The position numbers were made by a program, and so were the translations under genes. Below are positions 54,763 through 62,267 of a stretch of 64,000 nt of DNA, in pieces. The first letter of the stretch is position 1, and the number at the start of each line of letters is the position of its first letter. The notes under the pieces are model-generated. The model saw only the letters and a program-made list of their open reading frames with translations. It did not search any database and was not told where the DNA came from. Source of the DNA: a virus; the IMG/VR virus record IMGVR_UViG_3300009408_000001, positions 1 to 64,000 of that record; one strand, written 5' to 3'.

Positions 54763-56493
54763 TTAAACGGAACCCAAATCTATCACGTCATTAACAGTGA
54801 TGAGGTCCGAGATGAGTTTTCCACCAATGGTTGTCTGTGCTGCAAAGCTAGCTGCTACCGAAGCAGGTACGCTGGTTGCTACCTCGGTTGCTACTGCTGC
54901 TGGCACAGCAGCGGCTATCGCACTGTCCACAACAGCAGGCGTTTGAGACGCTACCTCTGAAGTAACAATGGCTGGAACGGTAGCCGCTACCGTGTCCGCT
55001 ACTTGTGTTCCCAGTATACCTGCAATGGCAGCGGGAAGCTGGGCTGTCACCTCTGTAGAAACGGTCCCAGGAACCAATGCGTTTACCAGTGTGGAGATCT
55101 CAGTGGTTAACTGTGCTGTTACCTCTGCGGCTACAGCAGTACCCACTACCGCCTGTACTTCTGTGGAAATAGCAGTGGCATATTGTGCGGTTACCTCTGC
55201 TGCCACACTGGCGGATAAGTTGGCGGTCATCCATGTGCCAATTTCCGTGGCAATGTTAGCCGCCGTCTCCGTAGCAATCACGTTACGCAGAGTTGACAGA
55301 TCAGTAACCATTGCTGCGGTTATTGACTGTAACTCGATAGGGAGGTTCGTAAGTACGTTAGCAGCGGTTAACGCTGCCTGTGCAGCAGCCGTTACAATGG
55401 GATCCAAGATAGTGGGCAGGTCTACCGATACAAAGTTAGCCATTGCCGCTGCAACCGTTGTTCCCGCTACTGCAGGGAAGGTGGTTTGTTCCAACTTCAA
55501 TATCTCAGCGGCCATACTGTTAACCACGTTTGTGTTCACAATGGTGGCTAAACTGGATAAATCCGAAACCATCTGTGCGGTGATCTGTGTTAGCTCCACC
55601 GGCAGTTGGTATGTGGTTTCGAAAACAGTCATCGCGTTCTGTACACCGGTGTTGATCGTGTTTTGGATATTAGCGGAGGCGATCGCTGCTGCTACTGTAC
55701 TGGCGATATTTCCTGGGATGTCCAACACGGTTAACTGGTTACCGACCACAGATGTAACTGTATCTGGGATCGTTGTGTTTAGGATAGGTGCAAGTGCGGT
55801 ATTCAATGCCGCTCCGACTTTCCCAGGAACATCCTCTGCGGTAACCCGTGCAGTTACTTCATTAGCGATGGTTGTTGGAATGGAAAGTGCCGCAATTGAG
55901 AGCGTTAGTTCCGCTTTAACAGCAGGTGTCAATCTCAGGTTAAGTGCATCCGTCACCATCGTTGCCGTAGTAGCAGATACCTGTGCAGGTATGTTTGCTG
56001 CAACCAGTGCGGAGTTCAACTCTGTCAGTACGACATTCGGAATATCCAACACGGTTAACTGGTTTTTAACCTGCAACAAGATTGCCGTTGCAATGTCACC
56101 TAAAATGGCGGCTTGCACCTGTGTTGTAACCTGACTCGTCACGGCGTTAGCCACTACTGTGTTCAGGTTAAGTACATCTGCCACCGCAGTAGCCGTAAGG
56201 GATTGGAGGTGTGCAGGTAATACGGTGGTCAGGTCGACTGCCGCAATGGCTGCAACGACCGCTGTATTTACATCAGCTGTAACACTGGCAACAGCCGTGG
56301 CTACACTCTCACCCAGCAATCGAAGATTGATCCACGGGGTACCCACTACAGAAGGCCAGTACCATAACTCACCCGAAATAGATACGAGTGACGGTAACTT
56401 TGGATCTACCGTTGGGAGTTGGGCAAGTTCAGGTAAACCAAATGGAGTGGTGAACTCCATCGGGGCTAAGATTTTTACAGGGTTGGAAACCAT
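54763..56493 (-). CDS. Highly repetitive Ala/Val/Thr-rich fibre protein
   Basis: A 576-residue protein, starting with about 60 normal residues (MVSNPVKILAPMEFTTPFGL; SISGELWYWPSVVGTPWINL, a common fibre entry motif) and continuing with some 450 residues of degenerate repeats built from Ala, Val, Thr, Ile and Leu (for example VPASVAASFAAQ, TTEISTLVNALVPG, QLTVLDIPNVVLTELNSALV). QLTVLDIP recurs at least twice. Charge is very low. The pattern suggests a long helical trimer or beta-solenoid shaft. Unusual enough to deserve structure prediction. The opposite strand is open over 388 codons because of the composition. Confidence 0.7.
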   Translation of the reverse strand: MVSNPVKILAPMEFTTPFGLPELAQLPTVDPKLPSLVSISGELWYWPSVVGTPWINLRLLGESVATAVASVTADVNTAVVAAIAAVDLTTVLPAHLQSLTATAVADVLNLNTVVANAVTSQVTTQVQAAILGDIATAILLQVKNQLTVLDIPNVVLTELNSALVAANIPAQVSATTATMVTDALNLRLTPAVKAELTLSIAALSIPTTIANEVTARVTAEDVPGKVGAALNTALAPILNTTIPDTVTSVVGNQLTVLDIPGNIASTVAAAIASANIQNTINTGVQNAMTVFETTYQLPVELTQITAQMVSDLSSLATIVNTNVVNSMAAEILKLEQTTFPAVAGTTVAAAMANFVSVDLPTILDPIVTAAAQAALTAANVLTNLPIELQSITAAMVTDLSTLRNVIATETAANIATEIGTWMTANLSASVAAEVTAQYATAISTEVQAVVGTAVAAEVTAQLTTEISTLVNALVPGTVSTEVTAQLPAAIAGILGTQVADTVAATVPAIVTSEVASQTPAVVDSAIAAAVPAAVATEVATSVPASVAASFAAQTTIGGKLISDLITVNDVIDLGSV

Positions 56494-56495
56494 AG

Positions 56496-58196
56496 TTAAC
56501 TCCTACTTACTCTTGCTTCCACCATGCAGGAAACAGAGAGTGTTATTGAAATGGTGTCCGCATTAACGCGGTCCACACGCACTGCATCCCTTCGCCACAC
56601 GAGGTCTGTATCTTGTACCCAAATTACCGCAGATACAAAGTTATCGCCCAGCTTGTGGTTTATAGTGTGGACAGTACTCGGTTGGGTTGAGGAATAGTCG
56701 AAAGTACCGGACTTACCATCTAGCACAACTACCCGCAATGCTTCCATTGATGCTGCTAGTGCAGACAAGTCAAGGGTTAAACGATCTTGCTTATCCAGAA
56801 CAACCGCATGTTCAACTCTGGCCAACCCAGCAGCAGACGGGGAATCTTCCACGACTGGCTGAACAACCACCTTCATTCCTGAGTTGCCACTGGACGATAC
56901 CGCAACGGTGTTCAATGAAGACATGCTGATCTTTGTTAGATCATTGCGGTAAATACCCGCACCATCATGAACCCAAACTGTAACAGTAACGAACCCTGTG
57001 TTAAGTAAATGGTTTATGTTTTCCAGTGCAGAGGTGGATTCCAACTTTACAATGTACGCATTGGCCAGTGGTTTCTGAAGTACCACCTTGACGGTAGAGG
57101 GGAAGTCCGTTTCCACCAGAGCGTTGTTGTTGTCGAGGGTGGTTACCCGGGTCATGTCCTGTGTCCACAGGCCATTCCGTTTAACCCACACACAACTGGA
57201 TAGGAACCCACTGTTTAACTCATGTAGAATCGGGTGGTTTGTCTTAGCTGTGAGTGACTCGTACACAAACCCATTGGATATAACCCGTCTGATGCATGCA
57301 CGGAGTCGAATGGGAACGTCCGATGTTACCATAACGGTATTCGCGTCGGTCATCGTCGCATTGGTAATAGGTACAGCAAACGTACCGTCATCGTCTTCTG
57401 CCCAGAATTGAACATCTAGGTCAAAGGAGTTAAGCGCATGTGTGACGATGTGTTCCGTTGCAGGGAGTCTCGAATAGTAACTGTACCCGTCCACATTTTC
57501 GTACTGAGTGTAGTACCCGTCTTCAATAGTCTTCTTTAGAGAAGCGTATTCTTCAGAAGAATCTTTGAAGGACTGGTCAATCGCATTGAACTCAGATCTA
57601 ACGACACTCTGTTTCTGCTCTACGGTTTGTTGCCGCAGTTCGACCTCTGTAACCTGTACCAGGGTGGCCGACGTAGAGTTCTCTGGGGTAAGTCCCTTTA
57701 CCGTTTCCGCTATAGCGGAAACCCCGTCGGTAAGTGCAGCACAGAGTTGATCGTTTTTAAGAAGCGGCCGTCTAAACTCCCGCTGGTATCGTTCGTTTCC
57801 TCTGAAATCCAGCCAGTGTTGTGGACTAGATTTATCAAAGGTGGGTTTGACCATCTCTTCTTGGATCGCATTCACCAGGATCGTATCTACGTACCCACCA
57901 ACTGCTTGGTACGTTACGCGGATATATCTGAACCGGTTATTAGAAACCAGATAGGTGTGTACTTCCCTTGACGTCATGGACGTGAGGGGTAAGAAGAGTG
58001 GTGAGAAATGGTAATCGAGGTTTTCTTTAAGAGGGACCCACCCTGCGGTTTGTGCTAGGTCATTCCCTTCCAGTACTAAGGTGTGTTTGTAAAACGCACC
58101 ACGGGTTGGAAATATACCTACCGTCCTAAGGGTGTCATGTACTTCTGTGAATCGATTAGCCGCCGCGCCTGCTGTCTCGTCGTATGTAACCGCCAT
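56496..58196 (-). CDS. Tail appendage protein with four repeated beta domains
   Basis: A 566-residue protein. The N-terminal 110 residues include KENLDYHFSPLFLPLT ... FRYIRVTYQAVGGYVDTI, the attachment-like module shared with the genes at 45425 and 58197. A helical segment follows (about 120-235), then four similar domains of about 80-95 residues, each with 'H.LN..f......WV...G.w..d.t......N.v.v..' (ITHALNSFDLDVQFWAEDD; LHELNSGFLSSCVWVKRNG; INHLLNTGFVTVTVWVHDG; INHKLGDNFVSAVIWVQDT). They are probably Ig-like or carbohydrate-binding sandwiches along a fibre. Confidence 0.7.
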   Translation of the reverse strand: MAVTYDETAGAAANRFTEVHDTLRTVGIFPTRGAFYKHTLVLEGNDLAQTAGWVPLKENLDYHFSPLFLPLTSMTSREVHTYLVSNNRFRYIRVTYQAVGGYVDTILVNAIQEEMVKPTFDKSSPQHWLDFRGNERYQREFRRPLLKNDQLCAALTDGVSAIAETVKGLTPENSTSATLVQVTEVELRQQTVEQKQSVVRSEFNAIDQSFKDSSEEYASLKKTIEDGYYTQYENVDGYSYYSRLPATEHIVTHALNSFDLDVQFWAEDDDGTFAVPITNATMTDANTVMVTSDVPIRLRACIRRVISNGFVYESLTAKTNHPILHELNSGFLSSCVWVKRNGLWTQDMTRVTTLDNNNALVETDFPSTVKVVLQKPLANAYIVKLESTSALENINHLLNTGFVTVTVWVHDGAGIYRNDLTKISMSSLNTVAVSSSGNSGMKVVVQPVVEDSPSAAGLARVEHAVVLDKQDRLTLDLSALAASMEALRVVVLDGKSGTFDYSSTQPSTVHTINHKLGDNFVSAVIWVQDTDLVWRRDAVRVDRVNADTISITLSVSCMVEARVSRS

Positions 58197-59183
58197 TTAG
58201 GAACTCACTCTCACTAGGGTTATTCCACATGAAATCCCATCACCACTCACAATCGTTCGTGTGGATGAGGTCTTTACTGTCCGTATTTGTACCGAAACAG
58301 TATCTCGTGCTGCTAGTCCAAGTAAGTCATTCGCTAAAACAGAAGAAGGTTTGATTCTCCCATTCACCGCATATCGGAACTCGTACGCCAGTGGTCCACT
58401 CGCATCTGTCACCGTGGGGTTACCACAGACATTAAGCATATAGCTACCGGTGTACTGAACGGTTAAACTGAGTCCGATGTCCCTCCATTCTCCCGCAACT
58501 GAAATTCCCATGTCCCTAAGGAGACCACCGGTGTTTGCAGAGTTGTGATAAATGGTATTGGATTCCGCGATGATGCGAAGTGCATCGGCCAGGGAACTCA
58601 TTGACGTTACTATCGGTTCAACCAACGAAGTATCTAAGTCTAGGATATCTTCCATCATGATATTTCTATCTGGGGAAGCCAAGACTGTAGAAAGGACTTG
58701 TACTGCCTGCAAGATTGCATCAGTACCGGCCACATTTGAAAGTGTGACATTGTGTGGGGTTGGTGGGAACACTGGATCGACATTCACCACGGTTTCCCAT
58801 GGTGTGTTGATGAGAGAATTTAGCGTGTCCATACCGCTGGAAACCGCTTGGGTTTCTGCGTTTACGTACTTACCACCGAGTGTCCGGTAGATTAAGCGAT
58901 ATGACCCACTTCTGTTGGTATCTAAGAATCCGATTGCTCCAACAATGGGTTTACCTACCTCATCAGTGCCCTTTTCAAATGGCCATGCTGGAAAGTAGTC
59001 TCTCGTGGGTTCAAGCGGTTGGCCTGACTCCATGTCTATCACCACCACGGATTCCGCATAAAACGGAGCGTAGGTGGGTACCAAGTAGTTGTAAGAAGAG
59101 CCGTTGACGAGACTGATTGTGTGGACCTCGTCGGATATACGGTTACCTGGTAATGTTCCCAGGGGATCAAAATCGAAAGCCAT
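58197..59183 (-). CDS. Tail appendage or baseplate-connector protein
   Basis: Start set at 59183 by AGGAGTAACCATT; the frame runs 14 codons further upstream without a site. A 328-residue protein whose N-terminal half holds EPTRDYFPAWPFEKGTD ... GSYRLIYRTLGGKYVNAET, matching the module in the genes at 45425 and 56496. The rest is helical then beta-rich. First gene of the minus-strand fibre operon, divergent from 59247. Likely the protein that joins fibres to the tail or baseplate. Confidence 0.65.
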   Translation of the reverse strand: MAFDFDPLGTLPGNRISDEVHTISLVNGSSYNYLVPTYAPFYAESVVVIDMESGQPLEPTRDYFPAWPFEKGTDEVGKPIVGAIGFLDTNRSGSYRLIYRTLGGKYVNAETQAVSSGMDTLNSLINTPWETVVNVDPVFPPTPHNVTLSNVAGTDAILQAVQVLSTVLASPDRNIMMEDILDLDTSLVEPIVTSMSSLADALRIIAESNTIYHNSANTGGLLRDMGISVAGEWRDIGLSLTVQYTGSYMLNVCGNPTVTDASGPLAYEFRYAVNGRIKPSSVLANDLLGLAARDTVSVQIRTVKTSSTRTIVSGDGISCGITLVRVSS

Positions 59184-59246
59184 AATGGTTACTCCTGGGC
59201 GATATTCATAATATTTAACTGACACAACCCAATATGGATAAGAACT
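59184..59246. promoter_or_regulatory. Divergent intergenic region, presumed late promoters
   Basis: Between the first gene of the fibre operon and a plus-strand gene. AT-rich ATTCATAATATTTAACTG gives TATTATG on the minus strand, and AATATGGATAAG lies on the plus strand. No copy of the CATATTACC motif. Promoters are inferred from gene arrangement only. Confidence 0.35.
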
Positions 59247-60467
59247 ATGTATGAACTAATCAAAACCTACGTTAGACTTAATTACGAGTGGTCGGTTCTA
59301 GACGCTTCGGATGTTGTTGTAAGTGAATTACTGGGTGCCTACGATACGGTACATGTGGTTATGCACGATGGAGAACAGAGTCACAATGTTATCGACCTTT
59401 ATGATTCCTCATTTGGACAAGACATCACCCGGTTATCCCAAACCCTGAGTACCTGGGTTGCGGCCACTTCCAGTACCGATATGGTAATGTTTGTTAGTCA
59501 CCTGGACCACTCTAAGGTAAAGCGAATGCACGTGAGTGATCTACTTGCGTACCCGGTGAAGATCGCACTTGGGGACTCTACCAACGTCGCAGATGAAGAA
59601 GTCCCACACGGTGGAGCACTGGACATGGTGATAACCAACAAACCGGATGCCGACAAGGATTACGTTTCCGCAATGGCCTCGGGTTGCCTGGTTGCGGTGA
59701 ATGATTATATCTTACCTACCACGTTAGTCGGTAAGTCTCTATTTGTAATTGATGCGAAACCCTTCCTGTCCCTTACAAAGGACACCGCACCCATGGTGAC
59801 CGTCTTAAACCTATCTCCCCTTGGTAAGTGGGTGGACTTTGAGATAACCCGTGAGAACGCACATGTGTTGGAGAGACGTGCAGTAGATAAGGACCGTAAC
59901 CAAACCAGAGTGATTGTAGAAGTCGGTACGTTGGCTGCGGGTACTCCTCTTCTGGTACTGGGTGGACAGCCTCATTTTCTAGATGGCACGGTCACCACTG
60001 TAGATCGAGAACACGTTACCATCATTGTGAGTCACAGATCGGTTGCACGCCGTGGGGTGGAACTCCCACCGGGGGTTGATACATATGGGACAACCATGTC
60101 TGGTGTGGTGGATTCTGACTTTGACCCAATTGGATACCTAATGGGCCCTATGTGTCGCCTCCTTCTGATGGAGAACGATGACATCAATCGAAACATCCGT
60201 TTAGCGGGTAGAACTGGGATCCCAGGCGAGTACACTTTGTTTCAGGGTACCGATGCGCTGATGGTACAATCTAACGGAGACATGGCTAGTTACTACATTA
60301 CGGGTAGGTCAGAGCACAACTTTGCGTTGAGTACCACGGTGGGAATGCGTAAGAACTACCTGAGTGAGACAGCGGGGCACGTACCCTGTGAAGGTGGGAA
60401 CCAACGGGTGGATACATCACCCTACCCGGACGAGGTGAGATTACTGGCATTGTACAGCACGAAGTAA
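59247..60467 (+). CDS. Hypothetical protein, 406 aa
   Basis: A soluble protein behind GGATAAGAACT. Mixed alpha/beta N-terminal half with hydrophobic strands (TVHVVMHDGEQSHNVIDLY; STDMVMFVSHLDHSKVKRM) and a beta-rich second half with a barrel-like look (VGTLAAGTPLLVLGGQPHFL). No membrane segment. Divergent from the fibre operon, so a virion component is plausible but unsupported by motif. Confidence 0.6.
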   Translation: MYELIKTYVRLNYEWSVLDASDVVVSELLGAYDTVHVVMHDGEQSHNVIDLYDSSFGQDITRLSQTLSTWVAATSSTDMVMFVSHLDHSKVKRMHVSDLLAYPVKIALGDSTNVADEEVPHGGALDMVITNKPDADKDYVSAMASGCLVAVNDYILPTTLVGKSLFVIDAKPFLSLTKDTAPMVTVLNLSPLGKWVDFEITRENAHVLERRAVDKDRNQTRVIVEVGTLAAGTPLLVLGGQPHFLDGTVTTVDREHVTIIVSHRSVARRGVELPPGVDTYGTTMSGVVDSDFDPIGYLMGPMCRLLLMENDDINRNIRLAGRTGIPGEYTLFQGTDALMVQSNGDMASYYITGRSEHNFALSTTVGMRKNYLSETAGHVPCEGGNQRVDTSPYPDEVRLLALYSTK

Positions 60468-60499
60468 CCGGACTGTCTCTATTGGGCCCGAACCCGTTT

Positions 60500-60538
60500 C
60501 AAAACCGTATTACCTTACTGATAACACGTCCGTGTTAT
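60500..60538 (+). promoter_or_regulatory. CATATTACC-type promoter motif with stem-loop (copy 8)
   Basis: CAAAACCGTATTACCTTACTG, ATAACAC (60521-60527), loop GTCC, GTGTTAT (60532-60538), then GTGGAGCAGTGGT before the ATG at 60561. No terminator precedes it. First of three cassettes. Confidence 0.75.
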
Positions 60539-60560
60539 TTATTCTAAGTGGAGCAGTGGT

Positions 60561-60836
60561 ATGGAAAAGGGTATTAACGTGGGGTTCGAGAAATTAATCG
60601 AAAGCTTCAGGGCAGAGACAGTCCAACTCGAGGACAAATGGCGTGCAGGAACACTGTACCGGCAACTTAAGTACCGTCGGTTAATGGGTTACTCCCGTCA
60701 CCATCGGTCCATTGTGGATGTGGCTAAAAGGGAAGATGAGTTAGAGGAGGCTCACATCCTGATGCTCGCCGAAAGGACACGCGAATTTCACAAATACCTG
60801 AAGGGGTTCGGATACTACGGTTTGTTTCTAGGATAA
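60561..60836 (+). CDS. 91-aa helical paralogue 1
   Basis: A 91-residue basic helical protein. FEKLIESFRAETVQLEDKWR at 9-28, then an Arg/Lys-rich segment, an acidic helix DELEEAHILMLAERTREFHK and an end YLKGFGYYGLFLG. It shares length and pattern with the next two cassettes. No membrane segment. Expressed from its own promoter motif and ended by its own terminator, which suggests an early host-takeover or anti-defence role; no known family. Confidence 0.7.
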   Translation: MEKGINVGFEKLIESFRAETVQLEDKWRAGTLYRQLKYRRLMGYSRHHRSIVDVAKREDELEEAHILMLAERTREFHKYLKGFGYYGLFLG

Positions 60837-60850
60837 ACCAACATAAGCAG

Positions 60851-60879
60851 GAGGCCCTTAACGGGGCCTCTTTCTTTTT
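60851..60879 (+). terminator. Intrinsic terminator, GAGGCCC class
   Basis: GAGGCCC (60851-60857) / GGGCCTC (60864-60870) followed by TTTCTTTTT and GCCGTTTCAGCC. Confidence 0.9.
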
Positions 60880-60896
60880 GCCGTTTCAGCCATTAT

Positions 60897-60936
60897 TAAA
60901 AACCATATTACCTTACTGATAACACATCCGTGTTAT
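60897..60936 (+). promoter_or_regulatory. CATATTACC promoter motif with stem-loop (copy 9)
   Basis: TAAAAACCATATTACCTTACTG, ATAACAC (60919-60925), loop ATCC, GTGTTAT (60930-60936), TTTGGAGATACAAAGATT before the ATG at 60963. Confidence 0.75.
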
Positions 60937-60962
60937 TTAACCAATTTGGAGATACAAAGATT

Positions 60963-61238
60963 ATGGAAACAATTACCGATGAGATGTTCCAGAAATTAAT
61001 AGAAAAATTCAGAGTAGTGACAGTCCAGATCGAGGAGACATACCGTGCAAACGCACTTGTACGGCAACGTAAGTGCCGTCGGATAGTTGGCAATCCAAGT
61101 ACTCCGCGTCTCGAGGAGGAGTTGGTTAAAATGGAAGATAGGGCATGTGAGAGACACATCACGTTACTAGCAGAAAGGACACGCAGGTTTCAAGACCACC
61201 TGAAGCGGCTCGGATACCGTGGGGTGTTTCTAGGATAG
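60963..61238 (+). CDS. 91-aa helical paralogue 2
   Basis: A 91-residue paralogue: ITDEMFQKLIEKFRVVTVQI (4-23), basic middle (RQRKCRR), acidic helix, ITLLAERTRRFQDHLKRLG and the end YRGVFLG. It shares TDEMFQKLIE with paralogue 3 and the LLAERTR / LxG end with paralogue 1. Own promoter motif and terminator. Function unknown. Confidence 0.72.
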   Translation: METITDEMFQKLIEKFRVVTVQIEETYRANALVRQRKCRRIVGNPSTPRLEEELVKMEDRACERHITLLAERTRRFQDHLKRLGYRGVFLG

Positions 61239-61251
61239 GCAACATAAGCAG

Positions 61252-61280
61252 GAGGCCCTTAACGGGGCCTCTTGTTTCTT
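61252..61280 (+). terminator. Intrinsic terminator, GAGGCCC class
   Basis: GAGGCCC (61252-61258) / GGGCCTC (61265-61271) followed by TTGTTTCTTT and GCCG. Confidence 0.85.
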
Positions 61281-61305
61281 TGCCGTTAATGGAATCAAGG
61301 ATTCT

Positions 61306-61345
61306 GAAATACCACATTACCTTACTGATAACACGTCCGTGTTAT
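61306..61345 (+). promoter_or_regulatory. CATATTACC-type promoter motif with stem-loop (copy 10)
   Basis: GAAATACCACATTACCTTACTG, ATAACAC (61328-61334), loop GTCC, GTGTTAT (61339-61345), TTTGGAGATACAAAGACT before the ATG at 61372. Confidence 0.75.
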
Positions 61346-61371
61346 TTAATCCATTTGGAGATACAAAGACT

Positions 61372-61647
61372 ATGGCAAAAATTACCGATGAGATGTTCCA
61401 GAAATTAATCGAAGAGCACCGGGAACTAACCACACAGCTCGAGAAAGCCTACCACACTGGTGTGGCAAAACGTAAGAACGAGGCCAACCTGGCCTTTGGT
61501 GACGCAATTAGCCCTCGTTTCGAGGAAAAAATGGCTAAACTTGAGGCGAAGATCCAAGAGGAGCACATCCTGTTCCTCGCCGAAAAGACACTCGAATTTA
61601 ACAAAGTACTTAAGAAGTACGGCTACACGGGGGTGTTTCTAAGATAG
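61372..61647 (+). CDS. 91-aa helical paralogue 3
   Basis: A 91-residue paralogue: ITDEMFQKLIEEHRELTTQL (4-23), a basic segment (VAKRKNEAN), FEEKMAKLEAKIQEEHILFL and the end YTGVFLR. The middle is more acidic and coiled-coil-like than in paralogues 1 and 2. Own promoter and terminator; it precedes the csx16 unit. Confidence 0.72.
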   Translation: MAKITDEMFQKLIEEHRELTTQLEKAYHTGVAKRKNEANLAFGDAISPRFEEKMAKLEAKIQEEHILFLAEKTLEFNKVLKKYGYTGVFLR

Positions 61648-61673
61648 TAAGTAACATAAGCAGGAGGCCCTTA

Positions 61674-61694
61674 ACGGGGCCTCTTTCTTTTTTT
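61674..61694 (+). terminator. Intrinsic terminator, GAGGCCC class
   Basis: GAGGCCC (61674-61680) / GGGCCTC (61687-61693) followed by TTTCTTTTTTT and GCCG. Confidence 0.9.
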
Positions 61695-61726
61695 GCCGTA
61701 TTTACTAAAACTGGTTTCAATGATCC

Positions 61727-61776
61727 TGAAACATTAGATTACCTTAGCGAGCATAGACAATATTGTTTAGATCTAT
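61727..61776 (+). promoter_or_regulatory. Diverged promoter motif upstream of csx16
   Basis: GAAACATTAGATTACCTTAGCG keeps the ATTACCTTA core. ATAGA (61753-61757) and TCTAT (61772-61776) flank the palindrome ACAATATTGT, so an inverted repeat again follows the core. Confidence 0.55.
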
Positions 61777-61784
61777 CATGGTAC

Positions 61785-61828
61785 ACAACCGTTAAGCGCA
61801 ACGGTTGTTTACCCGGGCAATATCGCCC
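61785..61828 (+). promoter_or_regulatory. Structured 5' leader of csx16
   Basis: Two hairpins lie between the promoter motif and the gene: ACAACCGTT (61785-61793) / AACGGTTGT (61800-61808), nine perfect pairs, and GGGC (61815-61818) / GCCC (61825-61828). The ribosome site AGGAG follows at 61836. The leader is longer than those of neighbouring cassettes and could stabilise the RNA or control translation. Confidence 0.55.
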
Positions 61829-61846
61829 AACCCTTAGGAGATTGAC

Positions 61847-62137
61847 ATGTTTAAAACTTACTTCATCTCGCGCCATGCCGGTGCACAGGACTGGGCCTTG
61901 GCCCAGGGTATTGAGGCCGAAATGGTCTCACACTTCGACCCATCTGTCGTTAAAGATGGTGACATTGTGATGGGCACATTGCCCGTCCAAATGGTGGCGG
62001 CTGTAGTCGCTTCCGGTGCTCGGTACTTGCACCTCACCATGTCCATCCCAGCAGAAATGCGTGGAAAAGAAATCAGTTCTTCCATGATGAACGAAATGGG
62101 GGCATCTCTGCAAGAGTTTACTGTTAAGGCCATTTAG
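61847..62137 (+). CDS. csx16: Csx16-family protein, probable viral ring nuclease / anti-CRISPR
   Basis: A 96-residue protein that matches the Csx16 (Cas_VVA1548) family along its whole length: TYFISRHAGAQDWALAQGIE (residues 4-23), HFDPSVVKDGDIVMGTLPVQ (29-48), GARYLHLTMSIPAEMRGKE (57-75) and MGASLQEFTV at the end. Csx16 genes normally lie beside type III CRISPR systems and are reported as ring nucleases that cut cyclic oligoadenylate signals. There are no cas genes here; the gene sits alone, in a phage early-type cassette with a structured leader and its own terminator. The likely role is to destroy cyclic nucleotide messengers and so block type III CRISPR effectors, parallel to the viral ring nuclease AcrIII-1. 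Family assignment is from motif recall; activity is inferred. Confidence 0.85.
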   Translation: MFKTYFISRHAGAQDWALAQGIEAEMVSHFDPSVVKDGDIVMGTLPVQMVAAVVASGARYLHLTMSIPAEMRGKEISSSMMNEMGASLQEFTVKAI

Positions 62138-62149
62138 GTCTTAGCAGTT

Positions 62150-62186
62150 CCCAGTGCGCGCTTGCGCTGGGGCTCTTTCTTTTTTG
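62150..62186 (+). terminator. Intrinsic terminator after csx16
   Basis: CCCAGTGC (62150-62157) / GCGCTGGG (62164-62171) with one G-T pair, then GCTCTTTCTTTTTTG. Confidence 0.88.
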
Positions 62187-62202
62187 TATCTCCGCAGGTA
62201 TT

Positions 62203-62245
62203 CAGAACCATATTACATAAGTGAGCATGAGCAATTGACTTATGT
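62203..62245 (+). promoter_or_regulatory. CATATTAC promoter motif with long stem-loop (copy 11)
   Basis: CAGAACCATATTACATAAGTG; ACATAAGT (62215-62222) pairs with ACTTATGT (62238-62245), an 8-bp perfect stem starting inside the motif. ATGAGCAATTG within the loop also occurs in the leader at 11194. AACGGAGTACAAC precedes the ATG at 62268. Confidence 0.65.
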
Positions 62246-62267
62246 ATTAATTATAACGGAGTACAAC

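Noticed and set aside
54968-56134. 388-codon open frame on the plus strand
   Set aside because: Antisense to the Ala/Val/Thr repeat gene. The product is a mirror low-complexity Val/Ala/Thr/Ser sequence, and it has no ribosome site.
60500-61694. Repeated blocks considered as a CRISPR array
   Set aside because: The repeats are promoter-gene-terminator cassettes of about 400 bp with coding spacers, not short direct repeats with short unique spacers. No cas genes besides csx16 were seen.
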